DNA of 64,000 nucleotides, taken from NCBI GenBank assembly GCA_026261815.1, contig JAMPIT010000379.1, forward strand, positions 21,299,001-21,363,000, given 5' to 3'. Positions 35,386 to 50,300 of this stretch are shown one piece after another. This DNA comes from Monarcha castaneiventris obscurior. Lineage: Eukaryota; Chordata; Aves; Passeriformes; Monarchidae. The translations under genes and the position numbers were made by a program. The notes below the pieces were generated by a model. It made no database searches, was not told the DNA's origin, and saw nothing but the letters and a program-made list of their open reading frames with translations. Each line of letters starts with the position of its first letter. The stretch's first letter is position 1.

Positions 35386-38300
35386 CTGAAGAAAAAAAGC
35401 GGAAACTACAATTCAGAATAGGAGGAGGTATATCCTACTTTCTTGTATTGTTAAATAAAAGTGGCACTTTGGAGAGCTTATTAAACATCTCACAAGATTT
35501 AACTGCAGAAAACAAGTTAATTTTTCACACTTCAGGGAAAAGGAATGTTTAAAGTTCAGACAATATTTTCTTACTCATCAGTCTATGACATCAACAATCA
35601 TAATTGGCAATCAATTGCCTCCAGAACAGCGGAGAATGACACAATCTATTTCACTATAGAGTAGCTGCCACTACAAAGCCACGGTTGTATTTAATTAGAA
35701 ATGCAATACAGGGCCCTAGAAAATGTATATTCGGCAGCCAGGCTACAGATCTTCCAGATACAGCTGTGCCAGCTGGAAACAGAAGCTCCTTGGGTGCTCA
35801 CCTCTACCCATTAGCTGGATGTGTACTGTGCCAAACACCAGTTAGCTCCTATCTTTCAACTCAAGAGTGGATGAACCAGCAGAGTGACCATTTGTAGCAA
35901 ATTACCAACCTCTCACATAGTCCCTTCTGTTGTGGAGATGTGAATGTGATAATCTATGGGAATACAACACTAACAAGCCAGTGGCACCACTGCTGGGGCT
36001 GTTCAGTAACTGTATTGTGTGAGGTCACGAAGATGTAGCTTAAGAAAGCAGACACACCAAATGAAAATATTACTGCCTCACAGCTGCTTTACATCAACTC
36101 AGCCTCACTCAGACCAGTCAGTGCAAGACTCGAGTATTCCCCTGAACTTCCTTCTGTCCCACATGCAGGTAAGAGGCACAAAACCCACACAGCCTGCTTT
36201 CAGCTGCTGCGAACACAACACATAGAACATGACAGAGGTTCATGGCCAACATCCCCTGTGAAACTGCTTCTAATTGCTGCCACATTGGTGACTGCATGCT
36301 TTTCTATTTGTTCATCAAGTTGTATCCCTATTACCAAGCAAATAAACAAACAAAAACTGCCACCAATCAAACCAACTTAACAAACCCAAACAAATAATAA
36401 AAAATCCCATCACACAGAAAACCAAGGAGAGGTATTTTGCAGGTTCACCCAGCTTATTGACTTCAGGAGAGCTCCAAAGAGGCTCTCTGGTACAAGCATC
36501 AAGTTCTAATGACACTCGTGTTAAGGAAATATTAAGCTGAAACATCTATAATGGCTCTACCATACCATTTCGCTAGTTGGCAATAACTTTGGAGCACATG
36601 CTATTAGCACCCTGACTCTAGAAAAACATATATAGCTTCTTTCCACCCAGAGGCAGATGCGAACAACAAAACCCCCTGAAATTTGCTTCCTTGGGACACC
36701 AGCCTTAGAAAGCTAGTTTCACTTCTACAAATTATGTCACAGCTTAAAAATGTGATAGAAATTGTGTGGACAAGCCCCTTCACCAAAGGGGATTCCACTC
36801 TGGTCATATTATCCCCATACAGAGGAAATACCCAAATAATACTCCCTTTCTCAGGCAGGTAAACAGCAGCCTCTTCTGCTTTGACCAAACTCCAGGACTT
36901 CAACTAGCAATTGCCTGAATTTTCGTTCAAGCAATATTCCCTGAAAGTCAGGTCCTTCTTTTACACTCTCTCCAGTTCATGCTAAGGAACCTCTTTTACC
37001 CCCTGCAGCTAGGCCCACTTTTGACCCTTTCCCCAGCTACAGCCTAGGATAACTTCTCTAGTATGGAGGACTGGAAAAACCTTATAACACTGTAACTGTA
37101 TGAATGCAAAATTCTGACACTGGATTCTAACACTGAAAGAATTTTGGAAAAGCAGGTATTAGTATTTTATCCGGGACAAGCTTTTGGTCAACCTGCTAAT
37201 TTCAGGTTTAAAGCCATTACTGCTAAAAATCAAGGTCCTTTTCTGTTCCTAATAAATGAAAACATGCAAACAGAAAACCGAAACAACCCTACCCCAACCC
37301 ATCATAAAAACTGCATTAATAACTAACAGTACTAGCAGGTTGTCTGTGGACTATTTTAAAATTTTAAAAGCCCTTTTACATTAAAAATTAGGAAGAGAAC
37401 CCTATCATCTAAAATATAGCAAGAGCAGCAGTTTACACCAGATGTGGAAATAACAGTCATAGACCCTTACAGGCTGAATTATTTCACAAGCTATATATCC
37501 CTCTCATAAATTGTTTGAATTGGCATTGGTTAACAATCGACTTAATTTACAATCATAAAGAAAATGTCCTACTTCAGTATTAAAAAAATTGAAGTTAGAC
37601 TTACTTTGAGCTCAGAGTAATTCACATACACTCCTCGTTTTTTAATTTTGCTTGCTTTCTTGTTGCATATTTGTGGTTGCCCATCCACCTGAGAACATCC
37701 TGCAGGAAGGTGTACCTGTGAACCTGGAATGACACAAATTTAAGTCAGGATTTCTCTTGACGTGGAATAGAGTATCCATGAAGTATCCTCTACCTGAAGT
37801 AGGGTACCTTTCTGCAGTAACAGGGAAAAATTTTAGTCAATCCATGGTACTCAACAATCCATGAAAAATGATTGACAGAGAATTACCACCAAAGCAAATA
37901 CTGTATTAGCTGTTAACTTACAGTAACAAAGTTTTACATGTAGAATATCCTTACCTGCATTGTTTTTTGATGCAGGAGGTTCAGCAGATTGCTTCAAAAT
38001 CAAGTCCTCAAAAAACCCTCTTCTTTCAGCACAGGTAGGCCTTGGGATATTGAAAACTTCTTCACGATTAATATTAAACAATGCTTTTATCTAGACCATG
38101 AGAAGAAAAGAGATTTCAGATATAAGGCCAAAACATTTTTTTTTATTTATATTCCAAACAGATGAGTGCATTTCTAAATTACACTGAATACTCATGTAGG
38201 TAAGACAAGCTATTAAAAGTTAACTTCTTGGCCTTAAAAGGCTAGATTTTCATAGCACTGCAAAGTAAAATACCTTCTCTAATGAACCTTCTAGAGTTTA

Positions 38301-41300
38301 AGATCCATGAAAAAAGTATGATAAACTAATGAGAAAGTGATGACGTTCACCACCCCAAACACTGCTTATTTTGCATTTACCTGGCTTGATGTCGTTTAGC
38401 TTGAATATTTATGACAGCTACAGAGGGAAGAGGCAGGGCTCAGCAGACAATTGCCAACTTTTTGGTAATGTGGGTTGGGTTTTTTTTTAATTTTAGAAGG
38501 CACTTATTAATCCTATAAAAACTTCTGTTACTTAGACAAAATAATCAGAGCAGCATATTACCATTTTAAACACCTTTCTTTAAGGAACACTTTCAGATTC
38601 TAGAAAGTTCAGCATGTGTTCTTAATTAATTTTGTTACAAAATACAACTAAAAATTTATTTCCAAGTTGCTTAAACAGAAGTTGGTCCTTAGTTTTTTAA
38701 TTTGTCAAGTTTCCACCTAGATGAAGAAAGAAATTGAATTTTTTGTGAAATCATTTAAATTAGAAATTACATTCTATCACTAAGAGTGCGACCACAGTAC
38801 TTTTTCAGTAAAAAGGTTTTGAGAAAAACAATCGTTTTCCCAGCTACCTTCCAAGCACTGTGTGTGTATTCTTCACTAAGTACACACCTAACCATCTTGA
38901 AGCCACTGAACTGGGTGTGTGAAGTGTATCTATATGTCTGTCTAGTAAGCACAAGCGTGTGAGAAAGGAGAAAAAGTTGTGTCAATCTCTTTACTCAGAA
39001 AACACTTTATACAAATGCTTTCAGCTTTGTTTTGTCTAAGGAAATTTTAAGACACAGGATTCTGGCGCCTGAGTAATAACAGCATGAATCTGCTTGAGAG
39101 CAGCACAGTACTCCAATGTTTCAAGGATTTGTAAATTAACAAGAAATTGGGTAACAATGAAAGAAAACTGTTGACAGAAATACCTCATCTGGGAGATCTT
39201 CATGTGGCACATCAGATGTTGCAAGGAGCAAAACTGGAGCAAAGTATGGAATGTTATACAGTAGTCCTGTAAAACCAGCTTTCAGTGCAGGTCCAGCAGC
39301 ATCCCACCACGAAGGGATTTGTGGGATATAAATGATACTTGGTGCTGTTCTTTGAGCTTCTCGTATCAACTGGCAAAAGGAAAGCTTGGATAAGAAAACT
39401 ACATCATGTAGAACAGACCACTAAGTAATTACAGATTAGACATTAGTCTAACTCTCTTGTGAAATAAGAATGAGTAAAGCCAAGACAACCAGACAAACCA
39501 ATAAATTAACAGCTCCTTAACAATAGAGTAGAATTTTCACTTTGCTTCAATTATAGACATTGCTATGCAGACAGACACAGAACTGAATCTGATTTCAAAA
39601 CTACTTAGGGGTAAGGTAAGTCCTAAAGAGCCTCAAAATGCAGATGATGTGATGATGTGCCTGAAAAATCAAGATTAACCCTTCAGCAAGACATGTTAGC
39701 CTGGAGAAATCATTACACAACTGCGACTGCACCATTTCCAGTTCAGTGTGGGCCCATACCCATGTTAGACTGGAGCACAGCCTGAACAAAGGCCTATGTG
39801 AAAAGATGAGGGCTAACACAGTAAAAGAAGGCTGGTCACAAATCATGATTTCAAGCACATTTTAAAAGAGGTGACCAGTCCTGAGACTGCCTGAAGAGCT
39901 AAATCGCTCACAGGTTCTCATTCCCCTAATTATCGAAGTATCCATCAGACCAGATGATTTGCTTTGAAAGACCCCAAGCCACTGCCTACAGATGGCATCT
40001 CAGTCACAGAAGAGGACATGAGTCTACTCTATGAAGTGGCAGCAGTCCTTTCACATGGCAAACTTCTCCATGTTACCATTTCAGAGTAACAATATGCAGG
40101 GAGTTCCTGTCACAAGATAGGAAACGTGTGGTATATCCATGCAGTAGACAGGGTATTATAAAGCCATAGGTACAACCATGATATAACAAAAAAAGTTGTT
40201 CCTCCTGTGTAGCAAACAACTATCCAGTCACATGATGTGTCTGTCCTGACTTGTACAGCTCTAAAATGCTGCTAATGAAGATCAAAATATCTTAATGCAG
40301 TGATGCCAAGTAATTAAATTGATTTCCTGCCTAAAGGTAAAAAATCGAAACTGCAGTAATCTGCTTATTTTTTTTACTTAAGGGACACACATCAGTTTAC
40401 ACACTTAAGCATTCCATGAATTGTAATGCTTTCAATGCATTTCACTGCAGCAGTACAAGCTGTATATGTATATGCAAAAAAACTTACTTTCACAAAAACT
40501 TTAGCTGCCCTACAAATACAATAAAAAAGAAGGTTACAGAAAGTGCATGATGCCATCAGGCTGATGCAGAGCCAACTACTGGGAGCACAGAGACTTAAGA
40601 AGCAACAAAAAACAACTTTCTGGATCCCATCAAGACCAGCAGGATTACTTGCCACAAAGAAGGGCTTATTACCAGCACCTCCCAACTTCCCAAGCTGCTA
40701 GCAACATCCTCCCTCTTTAATTTCAAATAGAAAGGAAACATGGCTGTGTATAAATGTCCTTATTCAGTATCATTCCATCTATAAGAAAAGTGAATTTTCA
40801 GACAAAAGTAAACATAACAGCAAATTCAAATCAGGCCAAATCCATTAATGGTGGGTTGTGCTTATTTGGCTAGTTTATATACAGTTCAAGAATCCTATGA
40901 GATCAACCAAAAAAAAAAAAAGATACCTGTGAACATGTTTCTTCTTGTGATGTGCTAACAAACAAGGTTGGTAGATCTAGTGTATAAGCTGGAAACTTTT
41001 CCAGGGCATGTAATACTGCAGGGGCCAAATCAAAAGCCTGCCCACATCCTGGCTCTTCAACTAGTAAGAACCGTGGCCTGTAAGATGTTGGCTGGTAAGA
41101 AGGACTTCTACAACAATAAGAAGAAAACAAGTTTAAAAAGGAGTGATGAAGAGGCACACAGATGTTAAATATTTTTCCCATACTTTTTTTTTTCTGTAAA
41201 TATGTTCCGTGTTCTACCAAATAATAAGCTGGTCAGTGATAAAGAAGACCAGTTTATTAATCAAAGTCTAATTTCTCAAAAATTGGTATCACTCTCCTGC

Positions 41301-44300
41301 TAAAAAATCCTGCCAGTCCCCAGCATGACTGCTATTCCTTTGGCTGGGTTAAGTAATAGTTCTTAAATCCCACAGGGGAACTGTCCGGGTAAATACGCAC
41401 AAAACAGCTGGTCAGTAACCTGATACAGGATGAAATTACAACTCTCACAGCACAAACCAATCTGTGGCTCTTCACTGTCCACACACAAGCATTTTCAGCT
41501 TGTCTTGACTTTAAGTGAGATTTCTACAGCTCTCAAATTTAGCTAAAATTTGGCCACAGTTCCTGGAGACTGTGGGAAGAAAGGGGCAAAACTACATTTC
41601 TAGGAAAAAAGATTAATGTGGGTACTGAAACACATTAGTTGTATTTGAAGAAGAACATGACTGGATTGTTTAAATTACACCACTACACTGAATGTGGATA
41701 AGATTTATATTTATTTTGTCATTCTATTGTTTTAATCTTAGACTTGTGTATTAATTTCCTAATCATCTTGCTTCACTTGCATGAAATACACTTGTGAAGA
41801 GGTTTGTGCATTTTCCCACCACCATACTATTGTACCTTTACTTTCTGAAGTCAAAGATCCTAGAGACCTAACCAAGGTCAGCAAGTCATATTTTCTGGGC
41901 AGCACAGCAATAGGAAGGGAAAAAAATATCTGACAATAATCTATTTTTAAAACTATTGGACTACGTGCCTTTCACAATTAAAATGTCAAAAGATAACAAA
42001 AACTCAGTAGGGTAAAGGTAAAAAATGCAGACATTGTTTAAATTTGTCTCACACTGATTTAATAAACCAATTCTTGATTTTGTTTCTGATACGTAATTTG
42101 CTACTGGTTCAACCATCTTGGAAGGTAGAAGGGCAAAAGGTGGCTACATAAATCCAGAGAAGTTTTTTAAGCTAAAATGACAGAATGAACATTTTTGGGG
42201 TCTTGAATCTTTCAAGGAATACTATGGATTAAACCAACATGTTTTAATAATCTGTGAACCAGTTTGACTTAGTAAAAGAGGGCTGGGCTGTTCATTTTGG
42301 TGAGTTAGGGCAGTGTAGTCAGAACAATTAGATCTAGTACCCAGCTGGATCTTCAGTTGGATTCTGGCAAATATTGATCACCCCCACACACACCTTTAAC
42401 TCCTTCATCTAGCAGTCATCACACATCTACATAACATTTTACAGATGTATCCATCTCAAAAATGTAACCATAAAGAGGACACCCATGTACCTGCTAAAAG
42501 TGCGAAATTCTGCCTTTTTGCTGTCGGTCTTCTTTTCAGAGATTGATGGTGAGTCATCATCACTGTCAATGCCATCATTCTCTAAAATAGGATTTAAAGA
42601 CAAGAGAAATTTGTTAACTTTCCTGAATAGTTAATACCTCGCTCTTGCTTTAATACACCTTTGAAATCAGTGCTGGAAACCACTTCTCTTGCATTTTGTC
42701 ATTTGAACGCTATTACCTGCAGAGTTCACCCTACCACAGATCTGAGGAGATTGCACAAGTCTATACAAAGCTGTCCTATGTCCTATGATTTGTGTCAGGT
42801 ATTATCTCTCTGTAGACAATCATTTGGGAGGTTTTCTCCTTAGAATAAAGTTGATCAGCAACAACTTTGGTAGCTCCTAGATACCAGAAAAACCCTTCTC
42901 CCCTCATTTATTAAGCATTTATTTACTACATTAGTAATAATTATTGACTACATCAGTGGACAATGAAAGGGTTACAGATGTCATTTATCTGGACTTCTGT
43001 AAAGCCTTTGACATGGTCCCCCACAATGTTCTTCTCTTTAAACTGGAGACAGATGGATTTGATGAGTGGACTGTTAGATGGATAAGGAAGTGATTGGATG
43101 GTCGCATCCAGAGGGTAGCAATTAATTGCTCAGAGTTTCAGTTGACATCAGTGACAAGTGGTGTCCCTCAGGGGTCCATATTGGGAGCAGTGTTATTTAA
43201 TATCTTTATTAATTACATAGATGAAGGAATCGAGTGTAGCCTCAGTAAACTTGCTGACGACACCAATCTGAGTGGTGCAGTTGACACACCTGAAGGATGG
43301 GATGCCACCCAGAGGGACCTGGACAAGCTCAAGAAGTGGGACAATGGGAATCTCATGACGCTCAACAGGTCCACGTTCAGAGTTCTGCACCTGCGTCAGG
43401 GCAACCCCCAGTATCAACACAGGCTGTGGATGAACAGATTGAGAGCAGCCCTGCCAGGAAGAAGTTGGGGGTGCTGGTGGATGAGAGGCTGGACATGATG
43501 CAGCAATGTGCTCTTGCAACCCAGAAAGCCAGTCATATCCAGGGCTGCATCCAAAGCAGTGTGGGCAGCAGGGTGAGGGAGGGGATTCTGCCCCTCTGCT
43601 CTGCTCTGGTCAGACCCAAACTGCAGTGCTGCATCCAGCTCTGGGGTCCCCAGCACAGGAAGAACATGGACCTGTTGGAGCAAGTCCAGGGGAGGGCCAA
43701 CAAGACGATGAGAGGGATGGAGTACCTCTCCTATGAGAAAGGGCTGGAAGAATTGTGTTTGTTTAGCCTGGGAAAGAGAAGGCTTCAAGGTGATCTAATT
43801 TTGGCTTTCCAGTACCTGAAGAAAACCTGCTGGAAGGATGGAGAGGGACTTCTTACAAGAGCATGTAGGTTCAGGACAAGGGGAAATGGGTTCAAACTGA
43901 GAGAGTAGGTTTAGATTAGATGATAGGAAAAAATTCTTTACTGTGAGAGTGGTGAAGCATTGGAACAGGTTGCCCAGAGAAGTTGTAGATGCCCCATTCC
44001 TGGAAGTGGTCAAAGCCAGGCTGGATGAAGCTCTGAGCAACCTGGTCTAGTGGAAGGTATCACTGTCCAAGGCAGGGGAGTTGGAACTAGATGACCTTTA
44101 AGGACCCTTCCAATAGAAACCATTCTATGATTCTACAATTTGGAAAGAAGTGCCTCATATGTGAAATCTGAGATCCATCTCTGAAATGATTAACGTGGTG
44201 TGAGCAACTGTCAGTAACAGGAGGCTCCAGTAGAGAACCCATAGTTCTCCACTGCATGTTGCAAGTCACGCACAGCTTCCATCCTGCACTGCACACATGC

Positions 44301-47300
44301 AAGGTATAAAATTGCACTGTCATTATGGCTGAGAGGTTTGTGTATGTTGGTTGCACAAATCAGAAGTTTTTGCTTTGGCAGGACTTTAAACAAGTAGATG
44401 TTGTTGTAATACCTTGGTTCTTCTTCAGTGCAAGCTTTGCGTGGGGAAATGCTCTCTGCAAGGCTTGTAAAATTCTTTCCAGGGTGTTTTCTAACAGCGG
44501 CTTTGAAATAGGTGGTAGTGCTCTCCCAGGTGAAACCCCAGTTCTCTGTGATGCTGGAACAATCTTCTGCATGGCCATGGCAAAATCCTTTGCTGTTACT
44601 TTAATTGACCTGGCATTTATCTTCAGCCTCTTGTCACTCTCGTGTATCTGTGGATAGCGGCGGCGCAAAGCACAGAGCCCAGCTTCAACACACAGAGCTT
44701 TAATATCAGCACCACAGAATCCTGACAAATAAAAAAAGAACCAAATGTTATGTCAAGGTATATGTGTTATATAGGTTAAAAACTGTCTGGATCGCCAGGC
44801 CAAGTGTTGGGGAATGATGCTATATCCAGTTGGCAGAGGGTTTATTAGTGGTGTTGCCCAAGGCTCAGTACTGAGTCCAGTCCTTTTAAATATCTTTATT
44901 GATGATCTGGATGAGGGGATTGAGTACACCCTCAGCAAGATCGTGGACAACACTACATTGGGTGGAAGTGCTGATCTTCTGGAGGGCAGGAAGGCTCTGC
45001 AGAGGGGTCTGGACAGGCTGGATCAATGGGCTGAGGCCAATGGTATGAGGTTCAACAATGCCAAGTGCCAGCTCCTGCACTTCAGTCACAGCCCAATGCA
45101 GTGCTACAGGCTGGGGGCAGAGTGGCTGAACGCTGACCAGGGGAAAAGGACCCACACTATTTTCAAACTCACCAACACATTTCTCAGCCAGGTCTTCAAG
45201 TAAGTTGTCCGATGGCTTCAGGGTCCAGTCTCGTGTGTGAATTTTGAAAATTTCTAATCTTGCCTAGAAACAAAATGGTTGCATTTTAGTTTGCCTTAAG
45301 TTTTCTCTTAAAAAAACAACCACAACACAAAACCCCCAAAACTCTCGCACTAGTACAAATACTTTTCTTGGCTGCTAAACTTCTAAGTATTTTAAATGGC
45401 AGTTATTAATACACTCGCTGCTTCTTCAAGAAGGAAATTTAATAATTCTTAAATTCTTACATCAATCCCTTGTGAAGGATTGATGAAATTAAATGAAAGG
45501 CATGTGCATCTTCCATAAAAAGTGAGTTTTATCAGTGTGAGACCGAATGATTTTGAAGAATAAATTGTAGTAAAAGCCTCATCTTCAATTAGACATTTTG
45601 CGTCAAAGAAAATTCTCTCAACTTTAGCAAAATTTCACAGCGATGGTTTCAGTAGTTCATCAAATTTGCTTTTCTGGCAGTTCATTCAAAGAAAAGTCCT
45701 AGCACTCCATTTAAAATGGCTACAATTGCTACCAAGAAGAACAAAAACTACGACTCAAACTACTGTCACTCATCCAGAAAATGTCAAACATTGCCTATTC
45801 TCATCTCTGATCCTAGCAAGTCTTTCAGTGAAGTATCTCCTGGTACACAGATTAATTATGACACACTTCTAGAATTCTTCCACAGCAGGTTTGGCATGGC
45901 CTGGTTTTAGGTAGCAGGGGGGCCACACCAAACCATGACACAGGGAACTGTGTATTAGATCTGCTTCATGGCACCTCGTCTCTTGTTCCTGAGGGCAGAT
46001 AAAAACTGGATACAAATGTTTGTGCTAAATGCACTGTTTCATGCACTTTTACTAGCCTTCAATCCAATAAGCCTTTTATCTTTGCTCCAAGAAGTGCTAA
46101 AAAATATCAGTGATGGCCAGAGAAAAAACACAAAAGCAGGATTACAGTTTTGCACACCATCTCTCTCCCAACCATCCCCACGCCAACATTTTTGGTTGCT
46201 ATAAAACTAATTTCTTCATTGGTTAGCTATTGCCATTGAACTCGAAGTGCTGCACCTGTGCAGTGTACTTCACATCTTTGTCCAAGAGAGAAGCAACTGC
46301 TTGTTGACATCATCTTATTCCTACATATATTCAGTACCAGGTTTGCCCTCCACAGCAAAATGCAGTGTCTCCGGATATCCCTCTTGTGTCCAAGCTGTAC
46401 ACTTCAGATGGAGACTTGCACTGCTCCACGACGCTGCCTTGTTACAGGGGTTTGTTATAAAGATGGACTTTGCCACATAAGGTTGAAGTTCTGACCTCTT
46501 TGTTTGGTAAGTTGAAGCGGAACTCTCGTTCAAAGCGCCCAGGTCTTCGTAAAGCAGGATCAATAGAATCCAATCTGTTGGTGGCTCCTATTACCACAAC
46601 CTCTCCTCTGCTGGCTAAGCCATCCATAAGTGTCAGAAGTGTCCCCACAACAGAGCTAACAGAAAAATACTATTTTCATTCACTGGTTTAATAAATTTTC
46701 TTCAGTCCCACATAACCTTCTCCACTAATCCTTCAAAAAGGACAAGTTTTTATTGACAAGATACTGATCAACGAAAGAACTATTTTAAGACATAGCAAAA
46801 TACAGATAAGGTAACACAGACCTTGTGCTGATATCAAGCTTAGAAAATCGTTTCCAATTATTGTTTAAAAATCATCTGAAATTCACCAGCACTGAATTAC
46901 TAGTTTTCAGGTTAAATGAAGGTGTCACACCAAGTTAAATAGACTGCGGTCTTCTTTTCACAAAGGTCAAGCACCTTCCACATAGATACAAAACATGTCC
47001 TACCTATGAACCTGGTCTTGTTTGCTGGACCGTACAGGAGCAAGAGCATCGATCTCATCAAAGAAAATAATTGAGGGTCGCATCTGGTAGGCCTACAAAG
47101 AAAACACAGGAACATTGACATCAGGAAAACAGCACTGCTTGAAAGTGAAAATACATGGAAACATTATGGCTAGATAGGCACTGGAACTAGATTTTTCAGA
47201 CTAGCATCAGGGATCTCTACCAATTAACCTAATGAAAAACAGCAGCCTGTCAACCCACTCTGAGACTGAGTGACAGGAAACAAATCATACCAGTAGTTTT

Positions 47301-50300
47301 TACAGCTATTTGGCAACCATGAGAACAGAGACAGGACTCAAAGGTTCTGGAAGCGACCTTCCATTACCAATTTAAATGAACATGTTTTCACCCTGCATCT
47401 GTTTCCCTCTCATCTAAAGCCACGACCTCTTGCTTCTTGAGACCTTTTTTGTGACTGTTTGGGTTGTGTGTATGGTGGAGGGCTTTTTGAGGGTGGTAGT
47501 GATTTTCTTGTTTGCTTTACTAATATTTTCAATCCATCTCAAGAGACTCCACTGAAAAAGGGAACACTGAAAATCTCATTTCACTGGAAGGGGATGATAA
47601 AACATGAAAAAGAGAGAATTCCTCTCAACCACAAAAAATTAGTTACAACTCCAACAGAACACATGGCATGTTTCAACCCTACCTGCTCAAATACTAAACG
47701 GAGCTGTCGTTCTGATTCTCCCACCCATTTACTCATGCAGTCGGCAGCACTTCTCATAAAAAAAGTTACTTTCCTGTCACCTCTGCTACACTCATTAGCA
47801 AGTGCACGAGCAACCAGGGTCTTTCCAGTTCCTGGTGGACCATAGAATAAACAGCCTCTACAATTTAAAAGAAAGAAATGTTTAAAAAAAATCACATAAG
47901 AAAAAACAACATTGAAAAGTATCTGTTACAACCCTCATCCCTAAAACACATGACTCTGCTCTCCTAAGATAAACACTTCATTGGTGAGATAGCAGTAACA
48001 GCTGAAGTGTGAGAAAAGTCAAAAGTGTTTCTACACAATTCTGCAAGGGAGCAAACAAAATGAATCAAGAGAATAATGCAGATGTACAAAATCTTGAGAA
48101 AAGATGGTAGCATCACAGAAGAACATTTTCAAAACTTCTGTCAAACCAATGGAGATGGTTACAGTACAGTGGAGCAAGAGAAAGCTTTCAATGCAGAATC
48201 TGAGACTGGGATAACTTAGGAATCACCAGTTCATTTTTCAATGATAAACTGCATATTCATTCTTGTTTTCACAGAAGTCAAGATTTGAGAGTAAAGCATT
48301 TCATTCTCCCTTAAAAACCTTTAAGTTACTGGATTTGGTCTCCCCTTGCTGGTGAGTAAGGAAGAGGAAGTAGTCTAAAAACGGGAAGGTATTCTGCATT
48401 TCTGTATTTCCATCAACTAGAAGAGCCAATGCACTGCTGCTTCAAAAAGAATTTCAAAGAATAAAGAAGCAAACCACAGATTTTCTTTTCAATGTTTTTA
48501 ATACTTTTAAAGTTACTGGAAGCAAATAATTTAAAGCCCTATTTCAATATACCATGACTGAGTTTTGCTGACCAAAGGATATACAAAGTTAATGAATCTC
48601 TAATAATCTCATTTTGTAACACAGAACTCGCTTAGCTGTGTAAGAAGGGGACAGATTCTTATTTTAGCCCAAGCACAAAAAACACTGTAAAGTTCTAGTT
48701 GCAAGTCCTATCAATTGTAAAACTAATACCTGAAAATACTTGGGGAAAAAAAAAAAGAGTTGGTGGAAGACAGAACTGGACTTGCACAAAACAAACTACA
48801 GTTAACTGGCAGTAGATAATTCCTTCCTGCTTACAAACTAATCAAGTCCACTTGCATGCCAGACTCTAAAGAAAAAATCTCCAACTCCACCTTTTAAAGG
48901 CAAGACACTTTTAAAGGATAGTCTTGCCACACAGTAAATCTCTGAACGTACATACATGCTGTATTCTATCCATTTTTTTAAAAATTACTTTTTACTAGTG
49001 CTAAAAAGAGCCATAAACACTGCTGAAAATTTTGAAGCATAGAAAATAAGTAAGTTAAGAACTTATTGTTTTAAATGGTGTCTCTTACCTTGGAGGTTTA
49101 AATTTCAGTATCTCAAAGACGTCAGGATAAAGCAATGGCAAAATGACCATCTCTTTTAAAGCTGAAATGTGCTCAGATAGACCACCCACACCATGAAATT
49201 GCGCCTAAAGACGAAGTCAACAGAATACATGTGTTAAAGAAAGCTTCAACCTCTATAAGGTTCCGTCAGAAATTAGATATCAGCACAAAGCAACTGTTAG
49301 TGGCGATTTTCAAATTCCTTGAGAGAAAACTGTAAGCAAAGGGAGCTGTAGATGGCCAATTACTGGAAGCTTTCATAAATACTGCAAATGTCTCACTGAC
49401 ATGATGAAGTAAAAATACTTACTGAACCATCTATTTGCATTTGCTCCACACGAGCCAGACTTGCTCCAATTTTCATATGATCCCTGTGAACTTCAGTTGA
49501 GTTGCCTTTCCGAGTCGCTTCGGTTTTCGTGTGATCATTTAGAACTCCCTTTTTGTCATCGTTCCGAGAGCTGGCCAAAAGAGACCTAATTTGAATTACG
49601 GAGAAAGTAAAAAGTGCTTTCTCATTTCTAATGCAGTTAGATGACTTCTGATTTTTTAATGATAGCAAGTGAATCCAAAAGACCTTATAAACGAGAATAA
49701 ACTTCCTAAATAGTTAGATATTCATTCCAACTGTTCTATGTTTAATGGCCATGAGTAAATAAAGAACTTTAAACTGAGTTAATTATTTTAACAACTCTTA
49801 GCACTTACAAATATGACTATTGCAACTTTAATTTAGAATTTCATTAGGCATCTTTCTTGTTTAAGCATAGTTTCATAAAGAAACATGAACTCTCTTGAGT
49901 GGTGGAAAAAGAAAATCCATTGAAATTTCCATATAGGCTCTCCCTTTAAGTTGTCTTCAGCTTTAATAATTTGTACCCTTTAAGATTAAATTTTATTTTG
50001 TGTACCCTTCAAGTCTAAGACTTTCAGAGGAAGATTATGGCTTCCATTCCAGAAAAATGAATTTCAGTACAATCTCAGCCACGACCCTCATCATCACCTA
50101 ATTAGTGACCAAAAAACCAGCACTTTCAAATAAAATCTAATGGCTGGTACAAAGGATGGCCTCCCTTGCAGTGTTTGTTTTCTTTATATCCTCAGACTAC
50201 CACAGTAATAATCTGCAATTATATTAATCTCTGATTACCATCAGTCCAAAAAACCTTGAAAGCATTATTCAACAGCGCTCTTGAGAAAGAAGAACTGTCA

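Noticed and set aside
36604..36903. 99-codon minus-strand frame as a hidden bromodomain exon between exons 15 and 16
   Set aside because: It has none of the bromodomain landmarks (PDY...PMDL, NA..YN) and no matching splice phase. It looks like a chance frame.
43094..43908. Frames of 134 and 203 codons on the plus strand as a host gene
   Set aside because: The sequence is CR1 ORF2 and 3' UTR with frameshifts, ending at the CR1 3' repeat.
44360..44728. Pseudogene status for the ATAD2-like locus
   Set aside because: All 16 exons keep phase and have GT/AG borders and intact catalytic residues. A retrocopy is excluded by the introns, and a dead copy by the open frame.
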